The position numbers and the translations under genes are program-made. The notes beneath the pieces are model-generated. The model saw only the letters and a program-made list of their open reading frames with translations. It did not search any database and was not told the origin of the DNA. From Pyrinomonadaceae bacterium (GTDB taxonomy: Bacteria; Acidobacteriota; Blastocatellia; Pyrinomonadales; Pyrinomonadaceae), in contig DASUNM010000023.1 of NCBI GenBank assembly GCA_036277115.1, positions 1,302,001 to 1,366,000 on the forward strand: DNA of 64,000 nt, written 5' to 3'. This document shows, one piece after another, positions 1 to 8,368 of the stretch (position 1 is its first letter; the number at the start of each line of letters is the position of its first letter).

Positions 1-1
1 T

Positions 2-1720
2 CTGCGTGAAGATCCGGCTGACGCCGAGGTCGTCTCGCACAAGCTTCTCTTGCGCGCCGGTATCATTCGGCAATTATCCGCCGGAATCTATTCGTATCTG
101 CCGCTCGGGCAACGCGTCGTTCTGAAAGTGATGGAGATTCTGCGCGAAGAGATGAATCGCGTTGGCGGGCAGGAGTTCTATCTGCCGGCGCTGCATCCGG
201 CGGAACTTTGGCAGGAATCGGGCCGTTGGAACGCGATTGGTGACGAGATGTTTCGGCTGAAGGATCGCAAGCATGCGGACATGTGCCTCGGCATGACGCA
301 TGAAGAAGTGTTCACCTCGATCGCGCGCCACGAAATCCGTTCGTACAAGCAACTGCCGCAAGTTTGGTATCAGATTCAAATCAAGTTTCGCGACGAAGCG
401 CGGCCAAAGTCAGGTCTGATGCGCCTGCGCAGCTTCATCATGAAAGATGCGTACACGTTCGATGTTGATTGGGAAGGGCTCGACAAGTCATTCACAGACC
501 AGCGCGAGGCCTACAAAAGAGTTTTCACGCGCTCTGGAATTCAGTTTTCAATCGTCGAAGCGTCATCAGGTTCAATGGGCGGCAGCGAATCGAACGAGTT
601 CGTCGCGCGCACAGACGCCGGTGAGGATTTGATTGCCAGCTGCTCGAATTGTGATTACGCGGCGAATCTCGAGAAAGCGACATCGCGTTTGGCAACTGTC
701 GCAGACGAACCAGGGCCGGCTGCTCCCGAAGAATTTCCGACGCCGGGCGTGCGCACGATCGAAGACTTGACAACATTTCCCGGTGGCGCGGCGGCGGAGC
801 GGCAGATCAAGACGCTGGTGTACTTCGCGACTCTGAATGACGAACTGACGCCGGTGCTTGCGCTGGTGCGTGGCGATCATCAACTACACGAAGTGAAGTT
901 GAACGATGCGCTTGGATCGACGGCTGCGCGACCGGCGCATCCGGAAGAGATTCGTGAACTGCTTGGCGCGAATGCCGGAAGCCTGGGCGGAGTTCGCGCC
1001 AAACAGTTTGCGCGCGGTGGAAACAAGACACTGATAATCATCGCCGACAACGGAATCAAGGGCCGGCGCAACATGACGACCGGCGCCAACAAAGACGAGC
1101 ATCACCTGCGCGGCGTGGATATTGAGCGCGACATCGAAGTCGACAAGTGGGCCGACTTGCGCGCCGTAAATTCCGGTGAGCCTTGTCCTCGCTGCGAAAC
1201 CGGCACGCTCGAAGTCTTCAAGGCCATGGAAATCGGCCACATCTTCAAGCTTGGAACAAAGTATTCCGAATCGATGGGCGCGACCGTGCTGACGGCTGAT
1301 GGTAAGGAAGTTCCCATCGTTATGGGCAGTTACGGCATCGGTGTCGAGCGCATCATCACCGCAGCCATCGAACAAAACCATGACGCGGACGGGATCATCT
1401 GGCCGAAGTCACTTACTCCGTTCGACGCGATCGTCACCGTGACGAACATGAAAGACGAGAAACTGCGCGCCGCGGGCGACAAGCTTTATCAAGAGTTGTT
1501 CGAGGCCGGCTTGCAGGTTCTGCTAGACGATCGCGACGAGCGCGCGGGCGTGAAATTCAAAGACGCCGACCTAATCGGCATTCCCTATCGCATCACGATT
1601 GGCAAGAAGATCGCTGACGGAGCGGTGGAGTTGTTTGACCGTCGCGCGAAGCAGAGTGAAGACGTGAAGCTGGATGAGATCGTGTCACGAGTCCAAAAGC
1701 TCGCGTTGTCAGTGTCATAG
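2..1720 (+). CDS. proS: Prolyl-tRNA synthetase, 5'-truncated by window edge
   Basis: Charges tRNA-Pro with proline in the cytoplasm. The reading frame is open from base 2 ([14 protein letters not shown]...), matching the extreme N-terminus of the bacterial enzyme, so only about ten residues lie outside the window; the TTG at 50 is internal. Class II motif 2 is seen as [17 protein letters not shown] and motif 3 as [11 protein letters not shown]. Between them is the YbaK-like editing insertion that removes mischarged alanine, so this is the long bacterial type of about 570 residues. The C-terminal anticodon-binding domain follows. A strong hairpin terminator lies 66 bases after the stop. Identification is secure. 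Confidence 0.97.
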   Translation: MREDPADAEVVSHKLLLRAGIIRQLSAGIYSYLPLGQRVVLKVMEILREEMNRVGGQEFYLPALHPAELWQESGRWNAIGDEMFRLKDRKHADMCLGMTHEEVFTSIARHEIRSYKQLPQVWYQIQIKFRDEARPKSGLMRLRSFIMKDAYTFDVDWEGLDKSFTDQREAYKRVFTRSGIQFSIVEASSGSMGGSESNEFVARTDAGEDLIASCSNCDYAANLEKATSRLATVADEPGPAAPEEFPTPGVRTIEDLTTFPGGAAAERQIKTLVYFATLNDELTPVLALVRGDHQLHEVKLNDALGSTAARPAHPEEIRELLGANAGSLGGVRAKQFARGGNKTLIIIADNGIKGRRNMTTGANKDEHHLRGVDIERDIEVDKWADLRAVNSGEPCPRCETGTLEVFKAMEIGHIFKLGTKYSESMGATVLTADGKEVPIVMGSYGIGVERIITAAIEQNHDADGIIWPKSLTPFDAIVTVTNMKDEKLRAAGDKLYQELFEAGLQVLLDDRDERAGVKFKDADLIGIPYRITIGKKIADGAVELFDRRAKQSEDVKLDEIVSRVQKLALSVS

Positions 1721-1786
1721 TGTGGCGTGAGGGAACGCTCCGTAGGAGCGTAATGTTTATAGAACCGCACCACCCACAAGGTTATG

Positions 1787-1830
1787 AGATGACGCGAAGC
1801 GAGTTTCGCTTCGCGTCATCTTAGTTTTGA
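1787..1830 (+). terminator. Rho-independent terminator after proS
   Basis: A perfect 16-bp stem (1787-1802 with 1806-1821) closed by a GTT loop is followed by TAGTTTTGATTT. A smaller hairpin (ACGCTCC-GTA-GGAGCGT, about 1737-1753) precedes it. This is the strongest terminator in the window. Confidence 0.85.
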
Positions 1831-1883
1831 TTTAAATAGCGGCCCTTATATAAATATTTCGTCCCTACGGGACGCTAACACCC

Positions 1884-2417
1884 ATGAACGACGACGCAAT
1901 TGAAGCAATCGTCGCTCTCATCATAATCATCGGCCTGATACTTGTCGTGGTGACCCCGGTGATCGCGATGTGGATCTACATCTTCTACCAAAACAGCAAG
2001 CGCAAAAAGATCGTTCAACGAATCCTTGCCGGCCGAGCCGATGTCATCGGTAATAAACGCTGGTTTCCCGCGCGTTACGCATCACAACAGAAGTTCGATT
2101 CCCTCTTGAAATTTTTCCCATGGGACGGGGCGGGCATCGTCATCGTGGTGCCGGGCAGTGTGCTGTTCCTCGGCGAGACCTTTGCGGGCGCTCCCTTAAC
2201 CCTGCAATTTGCGCCCGGAAATTCGCGCATTAACTGGCTGGGAAAGTGTCCCTGGCCGAACGGTATGATCTCGTGGTTTCGCTTTGACACCGCCGATCAA
2301 CAGCACTACTTCAGCTCAGAAACCGGCGTAATGATTTTCGGTTCGCACCAGACCACAAAAGCAATCTACGATGAAGCCAACCGCAACTTTGGCGCTCCCG
2401 CCGCGCAAAACCTCTGA
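1884..2417 (+). CDS. Conserved hypothetical membrane-anchored protein
   Basis: A 177-residue protein with one long hydrophobic N-terminal segment (about residues 8-34, rich in Ile/Val) followed by a basic stretch (NSKRKK), predicting a single-pass anchor with a cytoplasmic C-terminal domain. The soluble part is rich in aromatic and beta-forming residues (WFPARY, WDGAGIVIVVPGSVLFLGE) and has no motif I recognise. A small hairpin, GTCCC-TAC-GGGAC at 1861-1873, sits just before the start and no clear Shine-Dalgarno is visible. It lies between the proS terminator and a secreted protease gene on the same strand. Function unknown. Confidence 0.7.
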   Translation: MNDDAIEAIVALIIIIGLILVVVTPVIAMWIYIFYQNSKRKKIVQRILAGRADVIGNKRWFPARYASQQKFDSLLKFFPWDGAGIVIVVPGSVLFLGETFAGAPLTLQFAPGNSRINWLGKCPWPNGMISWFRFDTADQQHYFSSETGVMIFGSHQTTKAIYDEANRNFGAPAAQNL

Positions 2418-2425
2418 GTGCGCGA

Positions 2426-2431
2426 TATACT
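2426..2431 (+). promoter_or_regulatory. -10-like TATACT eight bases before the protease start
   Basis: TATACT ends eight bases before the ATG at 2440 and no Shine-Dalgarno lies between them, so transcription would begin at or next to the start codon. No good -35 is visible. It is one of seven similar sites in the window. Confidence 0.4.
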
Positions 2432-2439
2432 AAGCGCGA

Positions 2440-3912
2440 ATGAAAGCAGTAACCCGCGTGCGTTTTTCCCTTATCGCCATTTTCGTCGTTATCGCCGGCT
2501 TGTGTTCGGCAAGTGAAATACGCGCGCAGGACCAACTGCCCGAATTGGTGCGCCGCATCAAGCCCTCCGCGGTAGCCATTGAGACATTCGACGCGCGCGG
2601 CGAAAAACTTTCTCGCGGCAGCGGATTCTTCATCGACTATGATCGCGTCGTTACCAATCGGCACCTGATCGACGGCGCTCACCGGGCCGAAGTTCATTTA
2701 ACCTCCGGTAGCAATTTTCCCGTCCGCAGTGTCCTCGCCGTCGATGCTGAAGGAGACGTCGCGCTGTTGAGAGTCGATGCGCCGCGACAACTCGTGCGGC
2801 CGTTGCCGCTCGATCGGACTTCGCCTCAGGAAGGTGAAAGCATCGTTGTCATCGGCAATCCTTTTGGCCTGGAAGGCAGTGTGACAAACGGGATCGTTTC
2901 CGCGGTGCGCGACATCCCCGGCTTTGGCCGCATCATTCAAATCACGGCGCCGATTTCTCCGGGCTCAAGCGGCAGTCCGGTCGTCAACATGCATGGACAG
3001 GTGATTGGCGTCGCGACTCTGCAAGTCACTGGCGGCCAAAGCGTCAACTTCGCCATTCCTTCGGATCGCATAGCACAGCTGGATCGCTCAGCCAGCTCGC
3101 AACCTAACCAGAGTGTGTCGCTCGGTGAATTGGTGGCCGCGACCAGTCGCAACAAACGCGCGCGCGCCGTTGAGTTCTTCCGCAACGGTCTGACGTTTCT
3201 ATCTAGAGACGATTGCCAGGGCGCGCTGCCCTATTTTCAGAAAGCGACTGAGGCCGACAGTGGCTACGCGGAAGCCTGGGCGCAAACCGGCTTCTGTCAC
3301 GAGAAGTTACTTCGTCACGCTGAGGCCATCGAAGCGTCGAAAAAAGCCGTCAGCATTCGACCGACGGCTGAGTCTTATTTCAACATCGGTCTCGCTAATT
3401 TTTACCTGAAGCAATATCGTGAAGCGGAATCAGCGTATCGTCAGGCGATAAAGCTCGATCCGTACAATGCTGCGGATGCGTACTATGCGCTGGGACTCAC
3501 GTATCGCGATGCAGGACAGTTCGATGATGAAGTGGGCGCTTACAAAAACGCCATTCGTCTGCGGCCGGATTACGCGAGCGCGTACGATCGCCTCGCCCAA
3601 CGGTACTTGCAGATGAAGAAGTACACCGAGGCCATCGAAGCGTTCAAACAACTCTCTATGCTGAAGCCGGGTGATGCGAATGCGCAGAACAGCCTGGGGG
3701 AAGCCTACGCCGCCGCCGCGAAGAACGAAGAAGCCACCGAAACCTTTCGCCAGGCAATTCGTCTCAAGCCTGACTTTGGCAAGGCTTATTACAATTTAGG
3801 CAAGATTCTGTTGGCGAGCGGCGCGCGCGATGCGGCCATCGAGCAATATAACGTTCTGCAAGGTCTGGATGAGGACTGGGCCGAGAAACTCCGCAACTTA
3901 ATCTATCCCTGA
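2440..3912 (+). CDS. Secreted trypsin-like (HtrA-type) protease with C-terminal TPR repeats
   Basis: A 490-residue protein predicted to act in the periplasm or envelope. A signal peptide (residues 1-30, ending SEIRAQ) leads into an S1C/HtrA-like protease domain. The triad is visible as His75 (VTNRHLIDGA), Asp106 (AEGDVALL) and Ser177 (SPGSSGSPV). Instead of PDZ domains, roughly residues 230-490 hold consecutive tetratricopeptide repeats (for example EAESAYRQAIKLDP and EATETFRQAIRLKP), which normally bind protein partners. The protease-TPR fusion suggests substrate or scaffold recruitment through the TPRs. The upstream TATACT suggests a leaderless or very short-leader transcript. The domain calls are firm; the substrate is unknown. 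Confidence 0.88.
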   Translation: MKAVTRVRFSLIAIFVVIAGLCSASEIRAQDQLPELVRRIKPSAVAIETFDARGEKLSRGSGFFIDYDRVVTNRHLIDGAHRAEVHLTSGSNFPVRSVLAVDAEGDVALLRVDAPRQLVRPLPLDRTSPQEGESIVVIGNPFGLEGSVTNGIVSAVRDIPGFGRIIQITAPISPGSSGSPVVNMHGQVIGVATLQVTGGQSVNFAIPSDRIAQLDRSASSQPNQSVSLGELVAATSRNKRARAVEFFRNGLTFLSRDDCQGALPYFQKATEADSGYAEAWAQTGFCHEKLLRHAEAIEASKKAVSIRPTAESYFNIGLANFYLKQYREAESAYRQAIKLDPYNAADAYYALGLTYRDAGQFDDEVGAYKNAIRLRPDYASAYDRLAQRYLQMKKYTEAIEAFKQLSMLKPGDANAQNSLGEAYAAAAKNEEATETFRQAIRLKPDFGKAYYNLGKILLASGARDAAIEQYNVLQGLDEDWAEKLRNLIYP

Positions 3913-3977
3913 CCCTAAAGCGATACGCACGCTTCCAGCTTGCAGCACGCGTGACGCATTGCGTATCCAAAAAAAAT

Positions 3978-4157
3978 CGAGGCCGGATTGCGCTCTCCCC
4001 TTCACAACCCGGCCTCAACCCACGGTCATCTTGCGACAACCGAATTCAATTTGTTTTCAACCAGCCTGACTCTTCCTGGTTAAGCGAGGCCGGATTGCGC
4101 TCTCCCCTTCACAATCCGGCCTCAACCCACGGTTGTCTCGCGACAACCGAACTCAAT
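3978..4157. repeat. 73-bp direct repeat, two copies, each with two hairpins
   Basis: Copy 1 is 3978-4050 and copy 2 is 4085-4157, offset by 107 bp. In copy 2, GGCCGGATTG (4088-4097) pairs perfectly with CAATCCGGCC (4112-4121), and GGTTGTC (4131-4137) pairs with GACAACC (4142-4148). Copy 1 keeps the first stem with one mismatch and degrades the second. It sits between convergent genes and could end transcription from both sides, though no T-tract follows. An open frame across it is an artefact of the repeat. Confidence 0.8.
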
Positions 4158-4167
4158 CTTCAAGCCG

Positions 4168-4551
4168 TTAGCGGCGATAACCGCGATTACGAATCTTGTA
4201 CGTGTACAGAGCCGAACCGCCCGCCCCCAGAAGCGCTCCGATGAGAGCACCCTTTTTGCCGCCGGTCATTGCGCCAATTGCGACGCCGGCGCCCGTCCCC
4301 GCGGCCACGGTCAGCTTGTCGCGGTGTCTGCTCCAGACACTTCGGTTCCGGTTGTTGTAATCGTAGTAACTGCGGTTGTCGTAGTAGCCGCTATTGTCGT
4401 AATAAGCGCGATTGCTGCGGTATGTCCGCGAGCTGTAGGTTCGTGAATCGCAGCTCTGGCTCTCAACCCGCCGTCTGCGTTGCGCGAATGTCGGCGCTGC
4501 CATGGTCGCCAGAATCGCTGTAGTGATAATGAATGCGAATAACTTCTTCAT
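4168..4551 (-). CDS. Secreted glycine-zipper protein, Tyr/Arg/Asn-rich
   Basis: The start is set at the internal ATG at 4551 (MKKLFAFIITTAILATMAAP...) because GGAGGG (complement of 4558-4563) lies at good spacing; the longer frame would put 14 residues before the signal peptide. The 127-residue product has a signal peptide cut near TFAQ, a Tyr/Asn/Arg-rich low-complexity region with repeated YYDN units, and a C-terminal glycine-zipper (GTGAGVAIGAMTGGKKGALIGALLGAGG) of the kind found in YMGG/OmpA-like envelope proteins. Such zippers insert in or pack against membranes. No enzymatic role is evident. Confidence 0.8.
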   Translation of the reverse strand: MKKLFAFIITTAILATMAAPTFAQRRRRVESQSCDSRTYSSRTYRSNRAYYDNSGYYDNRSYYDYNNRNRSVWSRHRDKLTVAAGTGAGVAIGAMTGGKKGALIGALLGAGGSALYTYKIRNRGYRR

Positions 4552-4557
4552 GAAACG

Positions 4558-4563
4558 CCCTCC
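4558..4563 (-). promoter_or_regulatory. Shine-Dalgarno deciding the start of the glycine-zipper gene
   Basis: On the minus strand this reads GGAGGG, six bases before the ATG at 4551. It favours the internal start over the upstream in-frame ATG at 4593. Confidence 0.75.
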
Positions 4564-4735
4564 GGCTGAAGCGAATGGCAATGGTTGTGCCATGACCGGC
4601 TGGCGACGTCCGAAGACGCAAACGGCTGAAATTTAAGGAAAAACTGTGATGTTCAGGCGAGTGAACGACGTGCGAGCGGGAGGACTTACGATATCGTTTC
4701 AGGCGCTACCGCAAATGGAATAGAAATGCGGCGGC

Positions 4736-5638
4736 CTAAGCGACGATCATCGTGCCGGTGCCTTCATTGGTGAAAACTTCGGCCAACAACGCATTACGAT
4801 AGTTGCCGTTGATAATGTGAGCGCTGCGGACGCCCCGGCGCAGGACGTCGATAATGTTCTGGAGCTTAGGGACCATTCCGCCCGTCGCCGCGCCGTTCCT
4901 GATGAGTTCTTCTGCTTCATCGGCGGTCATCCGCGACAGCTTGGTTTTGGCCTCGCCCGCCGGGAGATAGATTCCATCGACGTCTGAGAGCAGAACCAGC
5001 TTCTCGGCATCAAGTTGAATGGCGATCTCGGAAGCAATCGTGTCGGCATTGATGTTGAAAACCTTGCCTTCAGCGTCTGCGCCGAGCGAAGAAATCACCG
5101 GCAGGTAGTCGTGGTCGAGGAGCACCTTCAGGAGCTTTGAATCGATTTCGAGAATGTCACCGACGTGGCCGAAATCAACGTGGGCGCTTTCACCTGTCGC
5201 GCGATCGACAATTTCTTTTGGTGGGCGTCGTTCGGCATGAACGATGTTTCCGTCTACACCGGAAAGCCCGACCGCGTGTGTGCCACGATGCCGTAACGCC
5301 GCCAGAATATTCGTATTAATTGTGCCGGCGAAGACCATCTTTGCCATCTCCAGCGTCTCGTCGTCGGTAACGCGACGGCCTTCGATTATCGTCTGCGCGA
5401 CTCCCATCTTCTCCGCCAGCTGGCTAAGTTGCTTCCCGCCTCCATGAACAACGCAGATGCGAATTCCGACCTGATGGAGCAGTGCGAGCTCTTCCGCCAA
5501 TGAGAGTAGCTGCTCGCGATCTTCGGTGACTTTGCCTGAGAACTTCACGACAAACGTCTTGCCTTTGAAGCGCTGAATGTACGGCAGTGCTTCGCGCAAC
5601 AGATCGAGTCTTAATTGGCTGTCAACGAATTGGTTCAT
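4736..5638 (-). CDS. argB: N-acetylglutamate (or N-acylglutamate) kinase
   Basis: Phosphorylates N-acyl-L-glutamate, the second step of the acylated arginine pathway, in the cytoplasm. It shows the amino-acid kinase fold: nucleotide-binding KFSGK (Lys32), glycine loop VVHGGGK (65-69), the substrate region GRRVTDDETLEMAKMV and the C-terminal NINADTIASEIA and GATGGMVPKL segments. The usual KxGG reads KFSG, with Ser34 replacing the first Gly. At 300 residues it carries no fused acetyltransferase, so it does not supply N-acetylglutamate synthase activity. It is the last gene of the minus-strand arg cluster, 100 bp after the carbamoyltransferase and separated from it by a palindromic element. Confidence 0.93.
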   Translation of the reverse strand: MNQFVDSQLRLDLLREALPYIQRFKGKTFVVKFSGKVTEDREQLLSLAEELALLHQVGIRICVVHGGGKQLSQLAEKMGVAQTIIEGRRVTDDETLEMAKMVFAGTINTNILAALRHRGTHAVGLSGVDGNIVHAERRPPKEIVDRATGESAHVDFGHVGDILEIDSKLLKVLLDHDYLPVISSLGADAEGKVFNINADTIASEIAIQLDAEKLVLLSDVDGIYLPAGEAKTKLSRMTADEAEELIRNGAATGGMVPKLQNIIDVLRRGVRSAHIINGNYRNALLAEVFTNEGTGTMIVA

Positions 5639-5656
5639 TTGTTCAGTGACTTATAG

Positions 5657-5741
5657 TAATGAAGTCAGTACCACCCGCGTGAGCGGGTGGGTCATTGAGC
5701 CTTTATCCCATGTGGTTACGCAGATGGTACTGACCTCATTA
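5657..5741. repeat. 85-bp terminal-inverted-repeat element (GAAGTCAGTACC family), copy 1
   Basis: The 17-base ends (5657-5673 and 5725-5741) are inverted copies with one mismatch. Inside, CCACCCGC (5671-5678) pairs with GCGGGTGG (5683-5690) around a GTGA loop. The right end contains the stop codon of the carbamoyltransferase gene. A second copy with the same ends and the same mismatch position lies at 31041-31117. No transposase is present; it looks like a MITE or REP-type element. Confidence 0.8.
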
Positions 5742-6743
5742 CGGCTCAATCAATCTTTTCAATATTGCTTTCTGCACGTGCAAACGGTTCTCGGCTTCGT
5801 CAATTACCACGGACGCCGGCGAATCAATCACGCCATCCGTCACAATCACATTCCGCCGTACCGGCAAACAATGCATGAAGATGGCGTCGTTTGTGCGTGC
5901 CATCTTCGCTTCATCAACAATCCAAAGGCCGCGATACTGCTCGCGCTCGGCGACGTCTTGTTCAGGCGCGCCGTAGAACTTTTTGCTGCCCCAACTCTTT
6001 GCATAAACAACTTCGACATCTTCGAATGACGCGTCGATGTCGTTTGAAAGTGTGACCGTGCCGCCTGCTGATGCCGCCTGCTGTCTGATTTTCTCCATCA
6101 GTTCATCATCAAGGTCGTAGCCTGATGGGTGCGCGATCGTCAGATCGTGTCCCATTTGCGCGGCTGCCAAAGCAAAACTGTTCGGCACCGCCATCGGCAG
6201 AGGCTTCGGATGCCAGGCCCACGTTAGCAAAACCTTCTTGCGATCGGAGCCGAGCTTCTCGCGAATCGTCATCATGTCGGCCAAAGCCTGACACGGATGA
6301 TGCATCGCGGATTCGAGATTGATAATCGGCACGTCAGAATACTTTGCGAACGCATTCAGAACCGGATCAGTCCTCTCTTCGTCCCAATTCTTAAGCGCGG
6401 CGAAAGTCCGCACGCCGATGGCGACGCAGTAGCGCCCGAGCACGCGCACAAACTCCGCCACGTGCTCAGTCTTGTCCGAATCCATCACCACGCCTTCGCG
6501 ATGTTCCAGCGTCCAACTGGTGCCGCCCGGCTCAAGCACCACGGCGTTCCCGCCGAGTTCGTAAATCCCAACTTGCATCGACGCTCGCGTCCGCAGACTG
6601 GGATTGAAAAAGACGAGCGCCACCGAGCGACCGGCCAGGGCCTGGTTACGGTCCTCGCCCGTCTTAAATCGAACCGCCGATTCGATCAGCGCTTCAAGTT
6701 CCCCGGCCGGCCAGTCGCCGGTTTTTAAAAAATCGCGAGGCAT
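5739..6743 (-). CDS. N-acyl-L-ornithine carbamoyltransferase (AOTCase/SOTCase family)
   Basis: Transfers carbamoyl from carbamoyl phosphate to N-acetyl- or N-succinyl-ornithine, in place of ordinary ornithine carbamoyltransferase. Carbamoyl-phosphate motifs are SLRTR (49-53), HHPCQ and HCLPVRRN. VLLTWAWHPKPLPMAVPNS and DEAENRLHVQKAI are hallmarks of the acyl-ornithine enzymes of Xanthomonas (acetyl) and Bacteroides (succinyl). The residue deciding between them, Glu92 or Pro90, is Thr92 here (DKTEH), so acyl specificity cannot be read. The residue after VRRNV is Ile, as I recall for the Bacteroides enzyme, not the Lys carboxylated in Xanthomonas. It starts 3 bp after the stop of the small membrane gene. 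A deacylase must be encoded elsewhere. Confidence 0.9.
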   Translation of the reverse strand: MPRDFLKTGDWPAGELEALIESAVRFKTGEDRNQALAGRSVALVFFNPSLRTRASMQVGIYELGGNAVVLEPGGTSWTLEHREGVVMDSDKTEHVAEFVRVLGRYCVAIGVRTFAALKNWDEERTDPVLNAFAKYSDVPIINLESAMHHPCQALADMMTIREKLGSDRKKVLLTWAWHPKPLPMAVPNSFALAAAQMGHDLTIAHPSGYDLDDELMEKIRQQAASAGGTVTLSNDIDASFEDVEVVYAKSWGSKKFYGAPEQDVAEREQYRGLWIVDEAKMARTNDAIFMHCLPVRRNVIVTDGVIDSPASVVIDEAENRLHVQKAILKRLIEP

Positions 6744-6746
6744 CCG

Positions 6747-7010
6747 TCAGCGGCTCTCCTTCGCGCGCGGTCGCGCGGCAAATTTGATCAGGCCGTAGAT
6801 ACTGATGAGCAGCCAAAACGCCTCGACCAGAAACGCTGAGAGGTTAAAGCGGTAAAGCAGCGAAATCAGAACCAGCAAAGCTCCCACGCCGTTCATCAGC
6901 GAATAGCTGAGATCGCTGCTGCGAATTTTTTCGGCTTGCAGCAACAGGTAGCCCACGACCATCAGCGCGACGCCGATGTTTCCTGCCAGGTCGTACCACG
7001 CGTAATCCAT
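6747..7010 (-). CDS. Small membrane protein, CBU_0592-like family
   Basis: An 87-residue protein with three predicted membrane segments (about residues 9-24, 38-50 and 57-79). The pattern of an N-terminal Gly-rich helix, a central YSLMNGVGALLVLISLLY and a terminal WLLISIYGLIK resembles the CBU_0592-type small membrane family of unknown function. The start is placed at the ATG at 7010. The open frame extends to 7175, but those extra 55 codons come from a palindrome cluster and read as an implausible N-terminus. It lies inside the arg cluster between argD and the carbamoyltransferase, so it is probably co-transcribed; a link to arginine synthesis is only positional. Confidence 0.75.
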   Translation of the reverse strand: MDYAWYDLAGNIGVALMVVGYLLLQAEKIRSSDLSYSLMNGVGALLVLISLLYRFNLSAFLVEAFWLLISIYGLIKFAARPRAKESR

Positions 7011-7016
7011 ATTCAA

Positions 7017-7167
7017 AGCGGCTTTGCCGCGCTGCAGTGCGGAAAGGCTAAGCCTTTCCGGAATCTGCCATTCTTCTTCTTCGCCGAGGCTCAGCCTCGG
7101 CGAAATGGTTAAAGCTAGCGTCACGGTAAGGCAGAGCCTTACCGCACTGTGCTGCGGCAAAGCCGCT
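7017..7167. repeat. Nested palindrome cluster with three perfect hairpins
   Basis: The outer arms AGCGGCTTTGCCGC (7017-7030) and GCGGCAAAGCCGCT (7154-7167) are perfect inverse copies. Within are three perfect hairpins with 3-base loops: 7040-7048/7052-7060 (9 bp), 7080-7090/7094-7104 (11 bp) and 7124-7132/7136-7144 (9 bp). The region separates argD from the small membrane gene and has no gene of its own. It could stabilise or attenuate the polycistronic message. Confidence 0.85.
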
Positions 7168-7171
7168 AAAG

Positions 7172-8368
7172 TCACGTCGCGCTTAACACGCTTCCGAGTG
7201 CGTCAACAAACAGGTCAACTTCAGACTTCATCAAACACAACGGCGGCAAGAGCCGCAATACTTTCGGATCGCTCGATGTGCCCGTTATGATTCGTCGATC
7301 GAGCAGCGCTTCATGAACCGCCTTCGCGTTTTCTTTGAACTCAATACCGAGCAGGAATCCCAAGCCGCGAACCTTCACTACCTGCTTAGCATCGTTAAGC
7401 CGCTCGCGCAGATATGCTTCGACCTTGCGAACGTTGTCCAGCATTCGATCGTTTTCGATTGCTTCAAGCGTCGCGCTGACCGCCGCCATCGCTATCATCC
7501 CGCCACCGAAGGTTGTGCCCAGATCATTTTCTTTAATGTGCGAAGCGATTTTGTCGGTGACGAGGCACGCGCCCACCGGAATACCGCTGCCGAGCGCCTT
7601 GGCGAGCGTGATGATATCCGGCGTCACTCCGGCGCCCGCCTCGCTGCCGGCAAAAAACCATTGCCCTGTGCGACCCACGCCCGTCTGGACTTCGTCGTAA
7701 ATAAGAACAATCCCACGCTCGTTGCACAGCTCACGCAACGCCTGGAAGAAAGACGCTTGGGCCATCCGCACGCCGGCCATCGACTGGATCGGTTCCAGCA
7801 TGATTGCAGCGACAGAATCATCGGCGAGCGCTCGAACGGAACCGATGTCTCCGAATTCAGCTTCTAAATGGCCCGGCACGTTTGGCTTTCCCAACTCACG
7901 ATACTTGCCGAGAAAAGTCGCACTGATCGCGTCAGCCGTCCGCCCATGAAATCCACCGCCGAAAGTAATAATGTTTTCGCGGCCTGTCGCCATGCGCGCC
8001 ATGCGCATCGCATTCTCGTTCGCTTCAGTTCCGGAGTTACAGAAGAACGCTTTGGTAAGCGCGTCCGGAGCAATTGAAACCAGCTTCTCTGCCGCACGCG
8101 CGCGGCTTTCCGAATAAACGAGATTCGAATAGAAGAGCAGATCGTCGGCCTGTTGTTTAATTGCGCCCACGACATGCGGATGGCAATGACCCGTGCCCGC
8201 GACCGCGTGGCCGCCGTACAAATCGAGATAGCGCTCGCCGTTACTCGCGTAGATCCAACAGCCCTCGCCCCGCTCCGCGACGATCGGCATTTTCTTGTAC
8301 GTCGCGACCTGATACTGCTCTTCAAGCGCCGGCACGTCCTTCAGATTGATGGTTTTCTCTGCCTTCAT
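7172..8368 (-). CDS. argD: Acetylornithine (N-acylornithine) aminotransferase
   Basis: A PLP-dependent class III aminotransferase that converts N-acyl-glutamate semialdehyde to N-acylornithine using glutamate. The Schiff-base lysine is Lys257 in TLAKALGSGIPVGA. Cofactor contacts are seen in CNSGTEANENA (110-120), GGGFHGRT and YDEVQTGVGRTG (224-235, with Asp225). The length of 398 residues is normal. The start codon overlaps the stop of the CsaA-like gene as ATGA (8365-8368), indicating translational coupling. The gene ends at the palindrome cluster. Identification is firm; related 4-aminobutyrate or succinylornithine transaminases are less likely given the operon. Confidence 0.95.
   Translation of the reverse strand: MKAEKTINLKDVPALEEQYQVATYKKMPIVAERGEGCWIYASNGERYLDLYGGHAVAGTGHCHPHVVGAIKQQADDLLFYSNLVYSESRARAAEKLVSIAPDALTKAFFCNSGTEANENAMRMARMATGRENIITFGGGFHGRTADAISATFLGKYRELGKPNVPGHLEAEFGDIGSVRALADDSVAAIMLEPIQSMAGVRMAQASFFQALRELCNERGIVLIYDEVQTGVGRTGQWFFAGSEAGAGVTPDIITLAKALGSGIPVGACLVTDKIASHIKENDLGTTFGGGMIAMAAVSATLEAIENDRMLDNVRKVEAYLRERLNDAKQVVKVRGLGFLLGIEFKENAKAVHEALLDRRIITGTSSDPKVLRLLPPLCLMKSEVDLFVDALGSVLSAT

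Noticed and set aside
884..1381. 165-codon antisense frame in proS
   Set aside because: It is the complement of a strongly coding region with G+C-rich third positions and has no recognisable features.
3978..4157. CRISPR-like array
   Set aside because: Only two copies of 73 bp with one intervening segment, both with hairpins, and no cas gene nearby.
3951..4244. 97-codon frame across the direct repeats
   Set aside because: It is produced by the repeat units and has no family pattern; the gap lies between convergent genes.
7011..7175. N-terminal 55-codon extension of the small membrane protein
   Set aside because: It is encoded by the palindrome cluster; the ATG at 7010 gives the expected family length.
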